Below are positions 28,893 through 38,027 of a stretch of DNA of 64,000 nucleotides, one piece after another. The notes below the pieces were generated by a model. It ran no database searches. It was not told the DNA's origin and saw nothing but the letters and a program-made list of their open reading frames with translations. This DNA comes from Betaproteobacteria bacterium (GTDB lineage Bacteria > Pseudomonadota > Gammaproteobacteria > Burkholderiales > Casimicrobiaceae). A program made the position numbers and the translations under genes. The first letter of the stretch is position 1. Each line of letters begins with the position of its first letter. The DNA lies in the NCBI GenBank assembly GCA_016717855.1, contig JADKEV010000005.1, positions 1 to 64,000 on the forward strand, given 5' to 3'.

Positions 28893-29750
28893 ATGGGGCT
28901 CCCGAGCGCGACGCTGCTTGCGCAATCGGTACTTTCGGGAGTCTTCATCGGGGCGCTGTACGGCCTGCTGGGACTGGGCTTGAGCCTGTCGTGGGGGTTG
29001 CTGCGCCAGATCAACCTGGCGCATTTCGCGCTCGCGTTCCTGGGCGCGTACCTGTGCTACCAGCTCGCGGGCGCCGGCGTCGATCCGCTGCTCACGCTGC
29101 TCATCATCGTGCCCGCTTTCTTCGCGCTGGGCGTGGCGCTGCAATGGCTGTTCGCCCGCTTCGACATCAGCGCCTTCAACTCGCTGCTGGTCACCTTCGG
29201 CCTGACGGTCATCATCGAGGCCGCGATCCAGTCGATCTGGACGGCTGACTTCCGCCGGCTCGAATCGGTCTACGGCAACGCCAAGTTCAAGCTCGGTGTC
29301 TTGTACATCCCGGTCCCGGAACTGCTCACGCTCCTGCTCGCGCTGGCGCTCTCGCTGGCGATCTGGGCCGCGCTGCGCTTCACCGACCTGGGCCGCGCGA
29401 TGCGGGCCGCGGCGGAGGACGGACCGATCGCCGCCGCCTTCGGCGTCAACCAGCCGGCGCTGGCGCTGCTCCTCTCCGGCGTCTGCGCGGCGCTCGCCGG
29501 CGTTGCCGGCGTGTGCATCGCGCTCAGCTACACGCTGGCGCCCGCGCAGATCTACGCCTGGATCGGCGTTGTCTTTGCCGCAGTGATGATGGGCGGGCTC
29601 GGTCGCGCGCTGGGTCCCATCGTCGCGGGCATCGTGATCGGCGTCAGCGAAGCGATCACCATGGCGGTGACCGCGCCGTCGTGGGCGCCGCTGGTGTCGT
29701 TCTCGCTGTTGATCGTCGTGCTGCTGGCGCGGCCGGGGAAGGTCCAGTGA
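28893..29750 (+). CDS. livH: LivH-type ABC transporter permease
   Basis: 285 residues, nine bases after the binding-protein gene. It is highly hydrophobic with about eight membrane segments. LivH signatures: GALYGLLGLGLSLSWGLLRQ near the N-terminus, GRAMRAAAEDGPIAAAFGV (the ATPase-contacting loop), and VVFAAVMMGGLGRALGPIVA near the C-terminus. Inner-membrane half of the translocation pore with the LivM part of the next gene. Confidence 0.92.
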   Translation: MGLPSATLLAQSVLSGVFIGALYGLLGLGLSLSWGLLRQINLAHFALAFLGAYLCYQLAGAGVDPLLTLLIIVPAFFALGVALQWLFARFDISAFNSLLVTFGLTVIIEAAIQSIWTADFRRLESVYGNAKFKLGVLYIPVPELLTLLLALALSLAIWAALRFTDLGRAMRAAAEDGPIAAAFGVNQPALALLLSGVCAALAGVAGVCIALSYTLAPAQIYAWIGVVFAAVMMGGLGRALGPIVAGIVIGVSEAITMAVTAPSWAPLVSFSLLIVVLLARPGKVQ

Positions 29751-29784
29751 GTCTTGCGCGGTCTGGGGGACGCTCGGGCGCGCC

Positions 29785-31554
29785 ATGAGAGTCTTTGCCG
29801 CCATCCTGCTGGCGGGGGCCGCGCTGGCCACCCTCCCCCTGTTGGGCCTGCCGCTGTTCTACGAGTCGTTCCTCTATCTCGTCTTCCACTGGATCATCCT
29901 CGCGACGTCGTGGAACATCCTCTCCGGCTACTCGGGTTACTTTTCGTTCGGGCACGGCGCGTTCTTCGGCGCCGGCATGTACACGACGGCGACGCTGGCG
30001 TCGCGTTTCGACGTGCCCTTCCTGTGGACGCTGCCCGCCGCGGCCCTGGTCGCGATGCTGCTGGGCGCCGGGCTGGGCGCGGTCGTGTTCCGCGCGAAGC
30101 AGGTGCGCGGCGAACTCTTCGCGCTGGTCACGCTGGCGGTCACGTTCGTCGTCGGGACCATCGTCCTGAACACGCCCATCGACGGCGGGCCCGGCGTCTA
30201 CCTGAGCGGTGTGCCGGTGCCGAAGATCGGTCCGTCGGCGGCCTCGTCGTTCTACCTGATGGGGCTCGCGGCGGCGGTGGCGACCATCGCGATCGCCTGG
30301 GCGATCCATCGCTCCCGGCTGGGCACCGGGCTCTTCGCCATCCACGACGACGAGGACGTCGCCGAAGTGCTCGGCGTGCCGACCTTCGGCTGCAAGATGG
30401 CGGCGTTCGCCGTCTCGTGCGCGCTCGCCGGGCTCGCCGGAGGAATCCATGCGCTGTTCGTCTCCTACGTGACCGCCGGCGAGACCTTTTCGATCACGGT
30501 GCCGCTGACTGTCGTGCTGATGAGCGTGCTGGGCGGCACCCGCCACTGGGCGGGACCGGCGGTAGGGGCCACGATCATCACCGCGCTGTTGTACGCGTTC
30601 ACCGCGGGCAATCATGCGGTCGCCGGCAAGGCCGTGTTCGGCGCGGTGCTGATCGCGGTGATCCTGTTCATGCCGGGCGGCGTGCTGGGGACTTTGCGCG
30701 CGCGCCGGCCGCGCAAGGGCGCGCTGCGGGCGCCATCGGTGCTGCCGGCCGGTGGCGATGCAAGCAACGAAGCGGAGGAGGTCGCCGTCCCGTCGGCGGC
30801 GACCAAGAGCCCGGCGGTCGCGCGCACCAAGGTCATCCTCGCCGCCGCCGGCCTCTCCAGGTCGTTCAGCGGCGTGCGCGCCCTCGACTGCGTCGACATC
30901 GAGGTCCGCGAAGGAGAAATCCTCGGGCTGCTGGGGCCGAACGGCTCGGGGAAGTCGACGTTCATCAACCTGGTCAGCGGTCACTACAAGCCCGATGCCG
31001 GCGCCCTGCAGTTCGAAGGACGCGATCTCGCGCGCCTGCCCGCGCACCGGATCGCGCGCGCCGGCGTCGCGCGCACGTACCAGATCCCGCGCCCGTTCGC
31101 CCACCTGACGGTGCTGGACAACGTGGCGCTGACGGCGATGTTCGGCGGCGCCGCGCTCCCGCGCAAGGAGGCCGTGGCCGAAGCCCGGCGCTGGCTCGAT
31201 TTCACCGGCCTGGCAGACAAGGCCGACGCGCTGCCCGACGACCTGAACCTGCACCAGCGCAAGTTCCTGGAGCTCGCTCGCGCGCTCGCCGCGCGACCGC
31301 GCCTGCTCCTGCTCGATGAAGTGCTGTCGGGGCTGACCCCGGGCGAGATCAACGGCGCGATCAGCCTGATCCGCAGGATCCGCGACGGCGGCGCGACCAT
31401 CGTGTTCGTCGAGCACGTGATGCGGGCGGTGATGGCGCTGACCGATCGCATCGTCGTGCTCGATCACGGCGTGGTGATCGCCGAGGGCGACGCGTCCGCG
31501 GTGATGCAGCAAAGCGCGGTGGTCACCGCGTTCCTGGGCAAAGCGCATGCTTGA
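29785..31554 (+). CDS. LivM-LivG fusion: ABC transporter permease plus ATP-binding domain
   Basis: 589 residues joining two usual proteins. Residues about 1-310 are a LivM permease (SGYSGYFSFGHGAFFGAGMY, LGTGLFAIHDDEDVAEVLGV, TVVLMSVLGGTRHWAGPAVG). A charged linker (about 310-350) leads into a LivG ATPase: Walker A GPNGSGKST (about 387-395), GVARTYQIPRPFAHLTVLDN (LivG-specific), LHQRKFLELARAL as signature region and LLLLDEVLSGLTPGE Walker B. Such fusions are known in Liv systems. The reading frame overlaps livF by eight bases, indicating coupled translation. Confidence 0.93.
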   Translation: MRVFAAILLAGAALATLPLLGLPLFYESFLYLVFHWIILATSWNILSGYSGYFSFGHGAFFGAGMYTTATLASRFDVPFLWTLPAAALVAMLLGAGLGAVVFRAKQVRGELFALVTLAVTFVVGTIVLNTPIDGGPGVYLSGVPVPKIGPSAASSFYLMGLAAAVATIAIAWAIHRSRLGTGLFAIHDDEDVAEVLGVPTFGCKMAAFAVSCALAGLAGGIHALFVSYVTAGETFSITVPLTVVLMSVLGGTRHWAGPAVGATIITALLYAFTAGNHAVAGKAVFGAVLIAVILFMPGGVLGTLRARRPRKGALRAPSVLPAGGDASNEAEEVAVPSAATKSPAVARTKVILAAAGLSRSFSGVRALDCVDIEVREGEILGLLGPNGSGKSTFINLVSGHYKPDAGALQFEGRDLARLPAHRIARAGVARTYQIPRPFAHLTVLDNVALTAMFGGAALPRKEAVAEARRWLDFTGLADKADALPDDLNLHQRKFLELARALAARPRLLLLDEVLSGLTPGEINGAISLIRRIRDGGATIVFVEHVMRAVMALTDRIVVLDHGVVIAEGDASAVMQQSAVVTAFLGKAHA

Positions 31555-32293
31555 GCTCGAATCGATCGAGGTCCGCTACGGCGCCGCGACGGCGCTGCGC
31601 GAGGTTTCGCTGACCATGGCGCCGGGCGAACTTGTCTGCGTGGTCGGCCCCAACGGCGCGGGCAAGACCACGCTGATCAATGCCATCGCCGGCCTGCATC
31701 GCATCGCCTCCGGAGCGATGCGCCTGGATGGCCAGGACCTGGCGCGGCTGCCGCCCCACCGCTTTTGCGATGCGGGTGTCGCGCTCGTGCCGGAAGGCCG
31801 GCGCCTGTTCGGCGCGATGTCCGTGCGCGAGAACCTGGAGCTGGGCAGCTACCGCGCCGCCGCCAAGGTCCACCGGCAGGCATCGCTCGCCCGCGCCTGC
31901 GAGATGTTTCCCGTGCTCGCCACCTGCCTCGAACGGCCGGCGGCATCGCTCTCCGGGGGGCAGCAGCAGATGGTGGCGATAGCCCGGGCGCTGATGTCGC
32001 GCCCGCGCCTGCTGCTGCTCGACGAACCCTCGCTGGGGCTCGCGCCCATCATCGTGCTGGAGTTGTTCAACATCATCCGGCGCGTCAACGAAGAGGGCGT
32101 CGCCGTGCTGCTGGTCGAGCAGAACGTGGCGATGGCGCTGGACGTGGCGACCCGCGCCTACGTGCTGGAAGAAGGCCGCATCGCCGCCGAAGGCACGCCC
32201 GACGAACTGGCGGCGCAGCCGCACATCCGGCGGGCGTATCTCGGCGTCGGCGGTGAAAATGGACAGGAGCAGCCGGGGGCGGCGCGGGGCTAG
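31547..32293 (+). CDS. livF: LivF-type ABC transporter ATP-binding protein
   Basis: 248 residues; ATG 31547 lies inside the end of the fusion gene. Walker A GPNGAGKTT (about 35-43), VPEGRRLFGAMSVRENLELG (LivF-specific), signature LSGGQQQMVAIARAL, Walker B LLLLDEPSLGLAP and a late LVEQNV switch. It is the second nucleotide-binding subunit of the Liv-type importer encoded from 27672. The C-terminal tail ends in a short Gly/Gln-rich stretch. Confidence 0.93.
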   Translation: MLELESIEVRYGAATALREVSLTMAPGELVCVVGPNGAGKTTLINAIAGLHRIASGAMRLDGQDLARLPPHRFCDAGVALVPEGRRLFGAMSVRENLELGSYRAAAKVHRQASLARACEMFPVLATCLERPAASLSGGQQQMVAIARALMSRPRLLLLDEPSLGLAPIIVLELFNIIRRVNEEGVAVLLVEQNVAMALDVATRAYVLEEGRIAAEGTPDELAAQPHIRRAYLGVGGENGQEQPGAARG

Positions 32294-32878
32294 CCGCTGC
32301 CGGCACCGCAGGTCGAATTCGATCAGCGCATCACTTGGTGAGCAGTGATTCCGCCCTCGCGCTGTGTACGCTTGGGCGGCCGCATAATTGATCGAAGGAT
32401 CTAGGGTTCGGACGCGGCCCAGTCCGGCTCCCAGCCGTTACTGCACCGAAACTGTCACACATGCTTGTCCTCTTTGCTGGAAGTCGCCATGAAGGATGCG
32501 TGCCCGGCCGCCAGGCGGCCGACCCGATTCGGGCAGGGCAGCGGCGCCGTCGTGCGCCCGTCCGCCACCGAACCCGGCGCCCGCCCGCCATGCCATCAGT
32601 CGCCGCAGGCTCGGTCGACGACCCGAATCTCCGGCGACGATTGCGGATGAACCCGCGGCCGCGACTACTTGGCCCGCCAGGTGGTCCAGCGCTCGGTCAG
32701 TGAGTCGGTGTGCGAGTTGGTCGCCTCCGCGCATGCATTGGAAGAGGCCCGGCGCAACCTCAGCGTCTGAAGACCGGGCCGACTGGGTTCCTGGTTCTCC
32801 GAACGAATGTGTCTGTTTCGAAGTTGCATAATGCCGGTGCGTTGCGTACCATTCATTACATACTCAGGGGAAAACGCC
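32294..32878. other. Long intergenic region, no clear gene
   Basis: About 585 bases between livF and the TudS-related gene. One frame (32651-32770) reads like protein (DYLARQVVQRSVSESV, then SAHALEEARRNLSV and a stop), but it is preceded by an in-frame stop and lacks a start. It may be the end of a decayed small gene. No hairpin array, RNA gene or strong promoter recognised. Confidence 0.4.
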
Positions 32879-33451
32879 ATGCCGGAAATGGACCGCCGGG
32901 TCGCATTCGTCGCACACTGCCTCGTCAACCAGAATGCCAAGGTCAGCGAGTTCGCCAAGTGCGCCGGCGTCGTCGCGCCCCTGGTCGAACGTCTGCGCGC
33001 CAACGGATACGAAATCCAGCAATTGCCCTGTCCCGAGATGAGCTATCTCGGGGTCGTGCGCTGGTGGCAGTCGCGCGAGCAGTACGACACACCGGGCTAC
33101 CGGCGCCACTGCCGCGTGCTTGCGCGCACCGTGGTGGACGTCGCCGCGGCGCACATGGAGCACGACTACGATGTGGTGATCATCGGCCTCGACGGCAGTC
33201 CGTCGAGCGGAGTGCGGCTCACCAGCACGAAGGCCTCCTGGGGCGGCCGGCCCGAAGGCGCGGTGTCGGGCGGCAGCGATCGCATAGCGGGCATGGGCGT
33301 GTGGATCACCGAGCTCAAGAACGAATTCGAGTCGCGCGGCATGGCTTTCCCCAGGGCCACCGGCATCGCGATGGACGCGCAGAATTTCGACATGGAGGCC
33401 GCGATGACGGAGATGGACGAGTTTCTGGCCGCACGCATGGAACCGGCATGA
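32879..33451 (+). CDS. TudS/DUF523-related (CD3072-like) putative desulfidase
   Basis: ATG 32879 with AGGGGA upstream gives 190 residues. VAFVAHCLVNQNAKVS, QQLPCPEMSYLGVVRW and VVIIGLDGSPSSGVRLT follow the layout of DUF523/TudS proteins, where cysteines in the first motif, CPE and SPSCG hold a [4Fe-4S] cluster. Here the third position reads SPSSG, so that ligand is a serine; other cysteines (KCAG, RHCRVL) are present. The family removes sulfur from thiolated bases such as thiouracil, but activity here is doubtful. It overlaps the next gene by ATGA. Confidence 0.65.
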   Translation: MPEMDRRVAFVAHCLVNQNAKVSEFAKCAGVVAPLVERLRANGYEIQQLPCPEMSYLGVVRWWQSREQYDTPGYRRHCRVLARTVVDVAAAHMEHDYDVVIIGLDGSPSSGVRLTSTKASWGGRPEGAVSGGSDRIAGMGVWITELKNEFESRGMAFPRATGIAMDAQNFDMEAAMTEMDEFLAARMEPA

Positions 33452-33888
33452 TCCGGGAAGACGCGCGCGGCCGCCGCGTGGCGATCGTCGCGGATTACCT
33501 CGTCAATCCCGGGTCCGCGCTCTACACCGGCATCGGTGCCGCCCCGGGGCCGGTGCTCGATGTCCTGGTCGAAGACGGGTGGGGGATGATGAAGCCACCG
33601 CCGCACGTGCTCGGCGAGTCGGTGGGCCGGCCGGCAGTTCATTCCATTGCGGGCGATGCCGTCGATTACCTGCAGCATGATTTCACGGTGGTGATCCTCG
33701 CCGCGGAAGGGCTGCCGGACGGCGGCGTGTGGCTGGTTCTGCTCGAGGCGGCGTTTCGCGAACTCGGCGCCACGCTGCCTACGGTCGCGTGGCTGCGCCT
33801 GGGCGATGGGGCCAGATCGGGCACGGCTGCCGCCATTCGCGCCGCGCTCGCCGCCGCCACTCTGTCCGAGACCCCCGCGCCCGCCTGA
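33448..33888 (+). CDS. Hypothetical partner of the TudS-related protein, 146 residues
   Basis: ATG 33448 overlaps the upstream stop (ATGA), so the two are translated together. RRVAIVADYLVNPGSALY resembles the first motif of the neighbour (RRVAFVAHCLVN) but without its cysteine, and VVILAAEGLPDGGVWLVLL stands where the neighbour has VVIIGLDGSPSSG. This suggests a distant, cysteine-free homologue. No membrane segments. Function unknown; a non-catalytic subunit is a reasonable guess. Confidence 0.6.
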   Translation: MIREDARGRRVAIVADYLVNPGSALYTGIGAAPGPVLDVLVEDGWGMMKPPPHVLGESVGRPAVHSIAGDAVDYLQHDFTVVILAAEGLPDGGVWLVLLEAAFRELGATLPTVAWLRLGDGARSGTAAAIRAALAAATLSETPAPA

Positions 33889-33991
33889 GCGCCGCATCCG
33901 CGCCTGGAGACTGGTTGCCATCGAGCGATGGCGCGCATGACCCTGGCTGTCCAGGCGAGGCACGCGAGCCGCGGGATCCATCCTGGAAAAA

Positions 33992-35446
33992 ATGAAAACA
34001 AAGCAAAGACGCGTTGGCATGACGGGTGCAGCACCAAAGAGTGACCCGAAAAAGGCGGGGACGACCGTATCGCGCTGGAAGCCGGATTTGAGCGGCGCCG
34101 GCCGCGCCAAGTACCTGTCGTTCGTCGAATCCCTGCGCGCGGCCATTGCCAGTGGCGAGCTCGCCGATGACGAACGGCTGCCGGCGCAGCGCGAGATGGC
34201 CAGGCTGCTGGGCGTCAATGTGGCGACCGTCACCAAAGCCATCTCGGAAGCGGGGCGGCTGGGACTGGTCGTGACCCGCCCCGGCGGCGGGACGCGTGTC
34301 GTCGGGGCCAAGCGCGCCGCGTCCGCGACGGTCGACGAAATGCGTGGGATCGTCGACCTGTCGATCAACATTCCGCCGATTGAACTGGTGAAACCGATTC
34401 TCGACGACGTCATTTCGACGCTGGCGCGGCTGCGCCACAGCGAGCAATTGTTCGGCTACGCACCGCTTGGCGGCGCCGGGCGCGATCGCGCGGCGGGCGG
34501 TCGCTGGATTTCCGCGCGCGGCCTGGGGCCCGGGCCGGAGCGGTTGATCGTGACCCAGGGCGCGCACGAGGGGCTGTTCGCCGCACTGACCGCGGCGACC
34601 CAGCCCGGTGACACGGTGCTTTGCGAGAGCCTCAACTACGCGGGGATGCGGCGGCTGGGCGAACTATGCCGCGTGACGCTGGTCGGCATCGCGACGGACG
34701 ACGGCGGCATGCAGCCGAAGGCGCTCGCCGATGCGTGCGCGAAGCACGCGCCCAAGGCCATCGTCTGCACGCCGGTCACGCTGAATCCGACGACCGCAAC
34801 CCAGAACCTCGAACGGCGCCAGGCGATTCTCGCCATCGCCAGGAAAAATTCGATCTCGATCGTCGAGGACGACATTTACGGCTCCATCGCAGGCGACGAC
34901 ACGCCCCCGCTGGCGGCACTCTGGCCCGAAGGTGTGATCTACGTCTGCGGCTTGTCCAAATGCGTCGCGCCGGGCCTGCGCGTGGGCTACCTGTCGGCGC
35001 CCGAACGCCTGATGAGCCGACTGCGCGATGCGCTGGTCCTCCTGTCGTGGACCGCGCCGTCGCTCCACGGCGCGGTGGCAACCGAGATGATCAACTCCGG
35101 CCAGGCCGGTGCCTGCGCCCGCTTGCACCGGCAGGAAGCGCTCAGGCGCATGGCGCTCGCCAAGGGGATCCTCGGCAAGGGATTGGTCGCCGGACCCGCC
35201 GCCACCTACCACGCGTGGCTGCGGCTGCCGAGCGCCTGGCAGGAGCGCGACGCGGTCGCATCGTTCCAGCGTCACGGCATCCTGGTTTCGCCGGCCGGGC
35301 ATTTCATCGTCGGCAACCGCGATGCGCCGGCTGCGGTGCGGATCAGCCTGGGCGCGGCGGCCGATGCCGGGATTCTCGAGCGCGCGCTACGCACCATCGC
35401 CGACGTTCTCGACCGTAAGTCGATGGGCCTGAACTCGGTCGTGTGA
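33992..35446 (+). CDS. MocR/PdxR-type regulator: GntR winged helix fused to class I aminotransferase domain
   Basis: 484 residues from ATG 33992; an in-frame ATG at 34019 is an alternative. An N-terminal GntR-type winged helix (LRAAIASGELADDERLPAQR, LGVNVATVTKAISEAGRLGL, about 45-105) is followed by an aminotransferase fold I domain with VTQGAHEGLFAALTA, VCTPVTLNPTTA, IVEDDIYGSI and the PLP lysine in CGLSKCVAPGLRVGYLS. MocR proteins sense PLP or an amino compound and control adjacent genes. The catabolic block directly downstream on the same strand is the likely target. Confidence 0.9.
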   Translation: MKTKQRRVGMTGAAPKSDPKKAGTTVSRWKPDLSGAGRAKYLSFVESLRAAIASGELADDERLPAQREMARLLGVNVATVTKAISEAGRLGLVVTRPGGGTRVVGAKRAASATVDEMRGIVDLSINIPPIELVKPILDDVISTLARLRHSEQLFGYAPLGGAGRDRAAGGRWISARGLGPGPERLIVTQGAHEGLFAALTAATQPGDTVLCESLNYAGMRRLGELCRVTLVGIATDDGGMQPKALADACAKHAPKAIVCTPVTLNPTTATQNLERRQAILAIARKNSISIVEDDIYGSIAGDDTPPLAALWPEGVIYVCGLSKCVAPGLRVGYLSAPERLMSRLRDALVLLSWTAPSLHGAVATEMINSGQAGACARLHRQEALRRMALAKGILGKGLVAGPAATYHAWLRLPSAWQERDAVASFQRHGILVSPAGHFIVGNRDAPAAVRISLGAAADAGILERALRTIADVLDRKSMGLNSVV

Positions 35447-35579
35447 AGCGCCGGGCCGCCGGCCCGGGTCCGGCTTGAACGGAACGGGATTCGTGTGTTA
35501 GTATGATTTTCGAATTGTATTAATATGGTACATGGCAGTGTCCGGTGCGTGCCGGGGATTGCCCCGACTGGAGGTATCC

Positions 35580-36695
35580 GTGTACAAAGACAATCCCGCG
35601 CTCGGCACCAAAGAGGCTTACGTTCCGGGCCTGACCAGCGAATACGTCTCGAAAACCTACGGCATCCCGATCGCCGACGTGGCGAAGCTGGGTTCCGCCG
35701 AAAACCCGTTCGGCCCGTCCCCGATGGCGACGGAGGTCGTCATGTCCGCACGCAAGATCGAGAACTACCCGGACTGGACCGCCGGGGCGCTGCGCGAAAA
35801 GATCGCCTCGAAATACGGCTACAAGCCGGAACAGGTGATCTGTGGGGCCGGCGAAACCGAGATCATCCCCTGGATCATCCGCGCCTATTCCAGCAAGGGC
35901 GACAAGATACTGATGTACGTGCCCGCGTTCCCGATCTACCACATGGTGGCGGAAAACGAAGGACGCGTACCGGTCTTCATCGGCATGGGCGACGATCTCG
36001 ATTTCAAGTGGGATGACTACATCGCCGCCATCAAGGACGACGTGCGCATCGTCTTCCTGACCAATCCGCACAGCCCCACGGGTCGCCTGATTCCGAACGA
36101 CCAGATCCGCAAGGTGTGCAGGGCGGCGAAGAACCAGCTCGTCGTGCTCGACGAGGCATACATCCATTTCTCGAAGACCAACGGCGGCATGGAACTGCTG
36201 CGCGAATTCGACAACCTGATCGTGATGCGCACCTTTTCCAAGGTGTACGGCCTGGCCGGCCTGCGCATAGGCTTCGGCATTTCCACGCCGGAGATCATCA
36301 CGCCGCTGATGCACCTCAAGCCGACCTGGAACATGGGCGCGCTGCAGACCGCCGGCGCGGTGGCGGCGCTGGACGACGACGCGTATGTGAAGAAGACAGT
36401 CGACGCCATCGCCGAGATGCGCGAATACGTCGTCGAGCAGATCGGCAAGACGATGCAGGGGCGCTACACCGTTGTCGGCCAGCCGAGTTCGAACTTTTTC
36501 ATGCTCAGGATCGAGGACCCCGCGCTGGATTCGACGACGCTGTTCAACGAACTGCTCAAGCGCGGCGTCATCGTCAAGGACGGTTCCGTCTCGTTCATCG
36601 GCCTGGGCAAACGCTACATGCGCATCGACGTCAGCCTGAAAAAACACATGGACCGCCTGTTGCGGGCCTTGTCCGAAATCCAGCCCGTCCGGTAA
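35580..36695 (+). CDS. HisC-like class I/II aminotransferase
   Basis: I choose GTG 35580, with GGAGG seven bases upstream, giving 371 residues; the frame opens at 35532. It resembles histidinol-phosphate aminotransferase: KLGSAENPFGPSPMA, IENYPDWTAGALREKIASKY, ICGAGETEIIPWIIRAYSSK, FLTNPHSPTGRLI, VVLDEAYIHF and the PLP lysine in RTFSKVYGLAGLRIGF. No other his genes are nearby, so a catabolic role in the amidohydrolase block is more likely than histidine synthesis. The upstream region (35490-35530) is unusually AT-rich and should hold the promoter and the MocR site. Confidence 0.88.
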   Translation: MYKDNPALGTKEAYVPGLTSEYVSKTYGIPIADVAKLGSAENPFGPSPMATEVVMSARKIENYPDWTAGALREKIASKYGYKPEQVICGAGETEIIPWIIRAYSSKGDKILMYVPAFPIYHMVAENEGRVPVFIGMGDDLDFKWDDYIAAIKDDVRIVFLTNPHSPTGRLIPNDQIRKVCRAAKNQLVVLDEAYIHFSKTNGGMELLREFDNLIVMRTFSKVYGLAGLRIGFGISTPEIITPLMHLKPTWNMGALQTAGAVAALDDDAYVKKTVDAIAEMREYVVEQIGKTMQGRYTVVGQPSSNFFMLRIEDPALDSTTLFNELLKRGVIVKDGSVSFIGLGKRYMRIDVSLKKHMDRLLRALSEIQPVR

Positions 36696-36736
36696 AGTAG
36701 ACCGTCGGAATTGCCCGCCACAGCAGGAACTCAACG

Positions 36737-37984
36737 ATGACGGCACGAATTTCGGATCATGTTGACGGCCGGCGACTGTGGCGCGACCTCATCGAACTCG
36801 CCGGTTTCGGCGCCACCGACCGGGGCGGTGTCTGCCGGCTGGCGCTGTCGCAGGAAGAGATCGATGCCCGGGCCGCGCTGGTGGCGTGGGGACGCGAATT
36901 CGGGTTGCATGCCGCGGTCGATCCCGCGGCGAACCTGTTCCTGCGGCTCGAGGGCCTGGAGCCGGAATTGCCGCCGCTGCTGCTCGGATCGCATATCGAC
37001 ACGCAGCCCACCGGCGGCAAATTCGACGGCGCCTATGGCGTGGTCGCCGGACTGGCCGCCCTCAGGGCGATCGCCGCATCGGGTCTGCGCCCGCGGCGCT
37101 CGATCGAAGTCGTCGCCTGGATGAATGAAGAGGGCTCGCGCTTCGCACCCGGCATGATGGGCTCGGCGGTCTTCACCGGCAAGCGCCGTCTTGAGGACAT
37201 CGCGGCCGTGCGCGACAAGGGCGGATGTAGCGTGCGCGAGGAACTCGACCGGGTGCTCGACAATGAACGCGACCTGCAGCAGCGGCCGCTGGGCTTCCCG
37301 GTCGCGGGCCATCTTGAAGCGCACATCGAGCAGGGCCCGCTGCTGGAAGCCGAAGGCAGGACGATAGGCGTCGTCACCGGGATCGGCGGCAAGCGCACCT
37401 TCCGCGTCGTGGTACAGGGCCAGGCGGCGCATGCGGGAACCTCCAGGCGGGCAGAGCGCCGCGATGCGCTGGTCAGCGCGGTGGCCATGGTCGACGCGCT
37501 GCAACGGGCGATATGGGACGAGGCCGACACGGTCCGCTTCACCATCGGCATGTTTTCGGTCGAGCCCAACGCGCCTTCGGTGGTGCCGGCGCGGGTGACA
37601 TTTTCGGTCGACTTGCGGCACGACTCCGACGAAGTCGTCCGCACCCTCGGCGACAAGGTTTCCGTGGTCTGTCAGTCGGCACGCGGGAAATGCGATGTCA
37701 CCGTGACCCCGCTCCTGTATGACCCGCCACTGGAATTCCCCGCCGCCATCCGCGCGCGGGTGCGGGACGCGGCGGCGCGCCTGGGCCTTTCGCAACAGGA
37801 TCTGCCGTCGCCCGCCGGCCACGACTCACGCTACCTGCACTACTTCTGCCCGACGGGCATGCTCTTCATCCCGTGCAAGGGCGGCATCAGCCACAGCGAG
37901 GACGAAAGCATCACGCCCTCCGACGCCGAAGCCGGCGTGCGCGTGCTGGCGGACGTCGCCTTCGAACTCGCCGGGCAGGCGTGA
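36737..37984 (+). CDS. Zn-dependent M20-family amidase (N-carbamoyl-amino-acid hydrolase/allantoate amidohydrolase type)
   Basis: 415 residues. Metal-binding motifs of the AllC/hydantoinase-C group are present: LLGSHIDTQPTGGKFDGAYG, MNEEGSRFAPGMMGSAVFTG, LEAHIEQGPLLEAEGRTIGV, the dimerisation strand QGQAAHAGT and a late GHDSRYLH followed by IPCKGGISHSEDE. Such cytosolic enzymes split N-carbamoyl or ureido compounds to CO2, ammonia and an amine. The next gene, a cyclic amidohydrolase, would supply the ring-opened substrate. Confidence 0.9.
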   Translation: MTARISDHVDGRRLWRDLIELAGFGATDRGGVCRLALSQEEIDARAALVAWGREFGLHAAVDPAANLFLRLEGLEPELPPLLLGSHIDTQPTGGKFDGAYGVVAGLAALRAIAASGLRPRRSIEVVAWMNEEGSRFAPGMMGSAVFTGKRRLEDIAAVRDKGGCSVREELDRVLDNERDLQQRPLGFPVAGHLEAHIEQGPLLEAEGRTIGVVTGIGGKRTFRVVVQGQAAHAGTSRRAERRDALVSAVAMVDALQRAIWDEADTVRFTIGMFSVEPNAPSVVPARVTFSVDLRHDSDEVVRTLGDKVSVVCQSARGKCDVTVTPLLYDPPLEFPAAIRARVRDAAARLGLSQQDLPSPAGHDSRYLHYFCPTGMLFIPCKGGISHSEDESITPSDAEAGVRVLADVAFELAGQA

Positions 37985-38027
37985 CGCTGCCCGGCGCGCC
38001 GGCATTCGACACGCACAAGGACACGGA

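Noticed and set aside
28778..31548. Large minus-strand frames under the Liv operon
   Set aside because: Shadow frames rich in Arg and Gln; the opposite strand encodes clear transporter subunits.
32465..32770. Possible small gene with in-frame TGA at 32648-32650
   Set aside because: The downstream part looks protein-like, but there is no evidence for readthrough or a start codon after the stop.
35490..35530. AT-rich stretch before the HisC-like gene as a defined promoter or MocR site
   Set aside because: Compositionally striking but no unambiguous -35/-10 pair or repeat could be fixed, so it is only mentioned in the gene entry.
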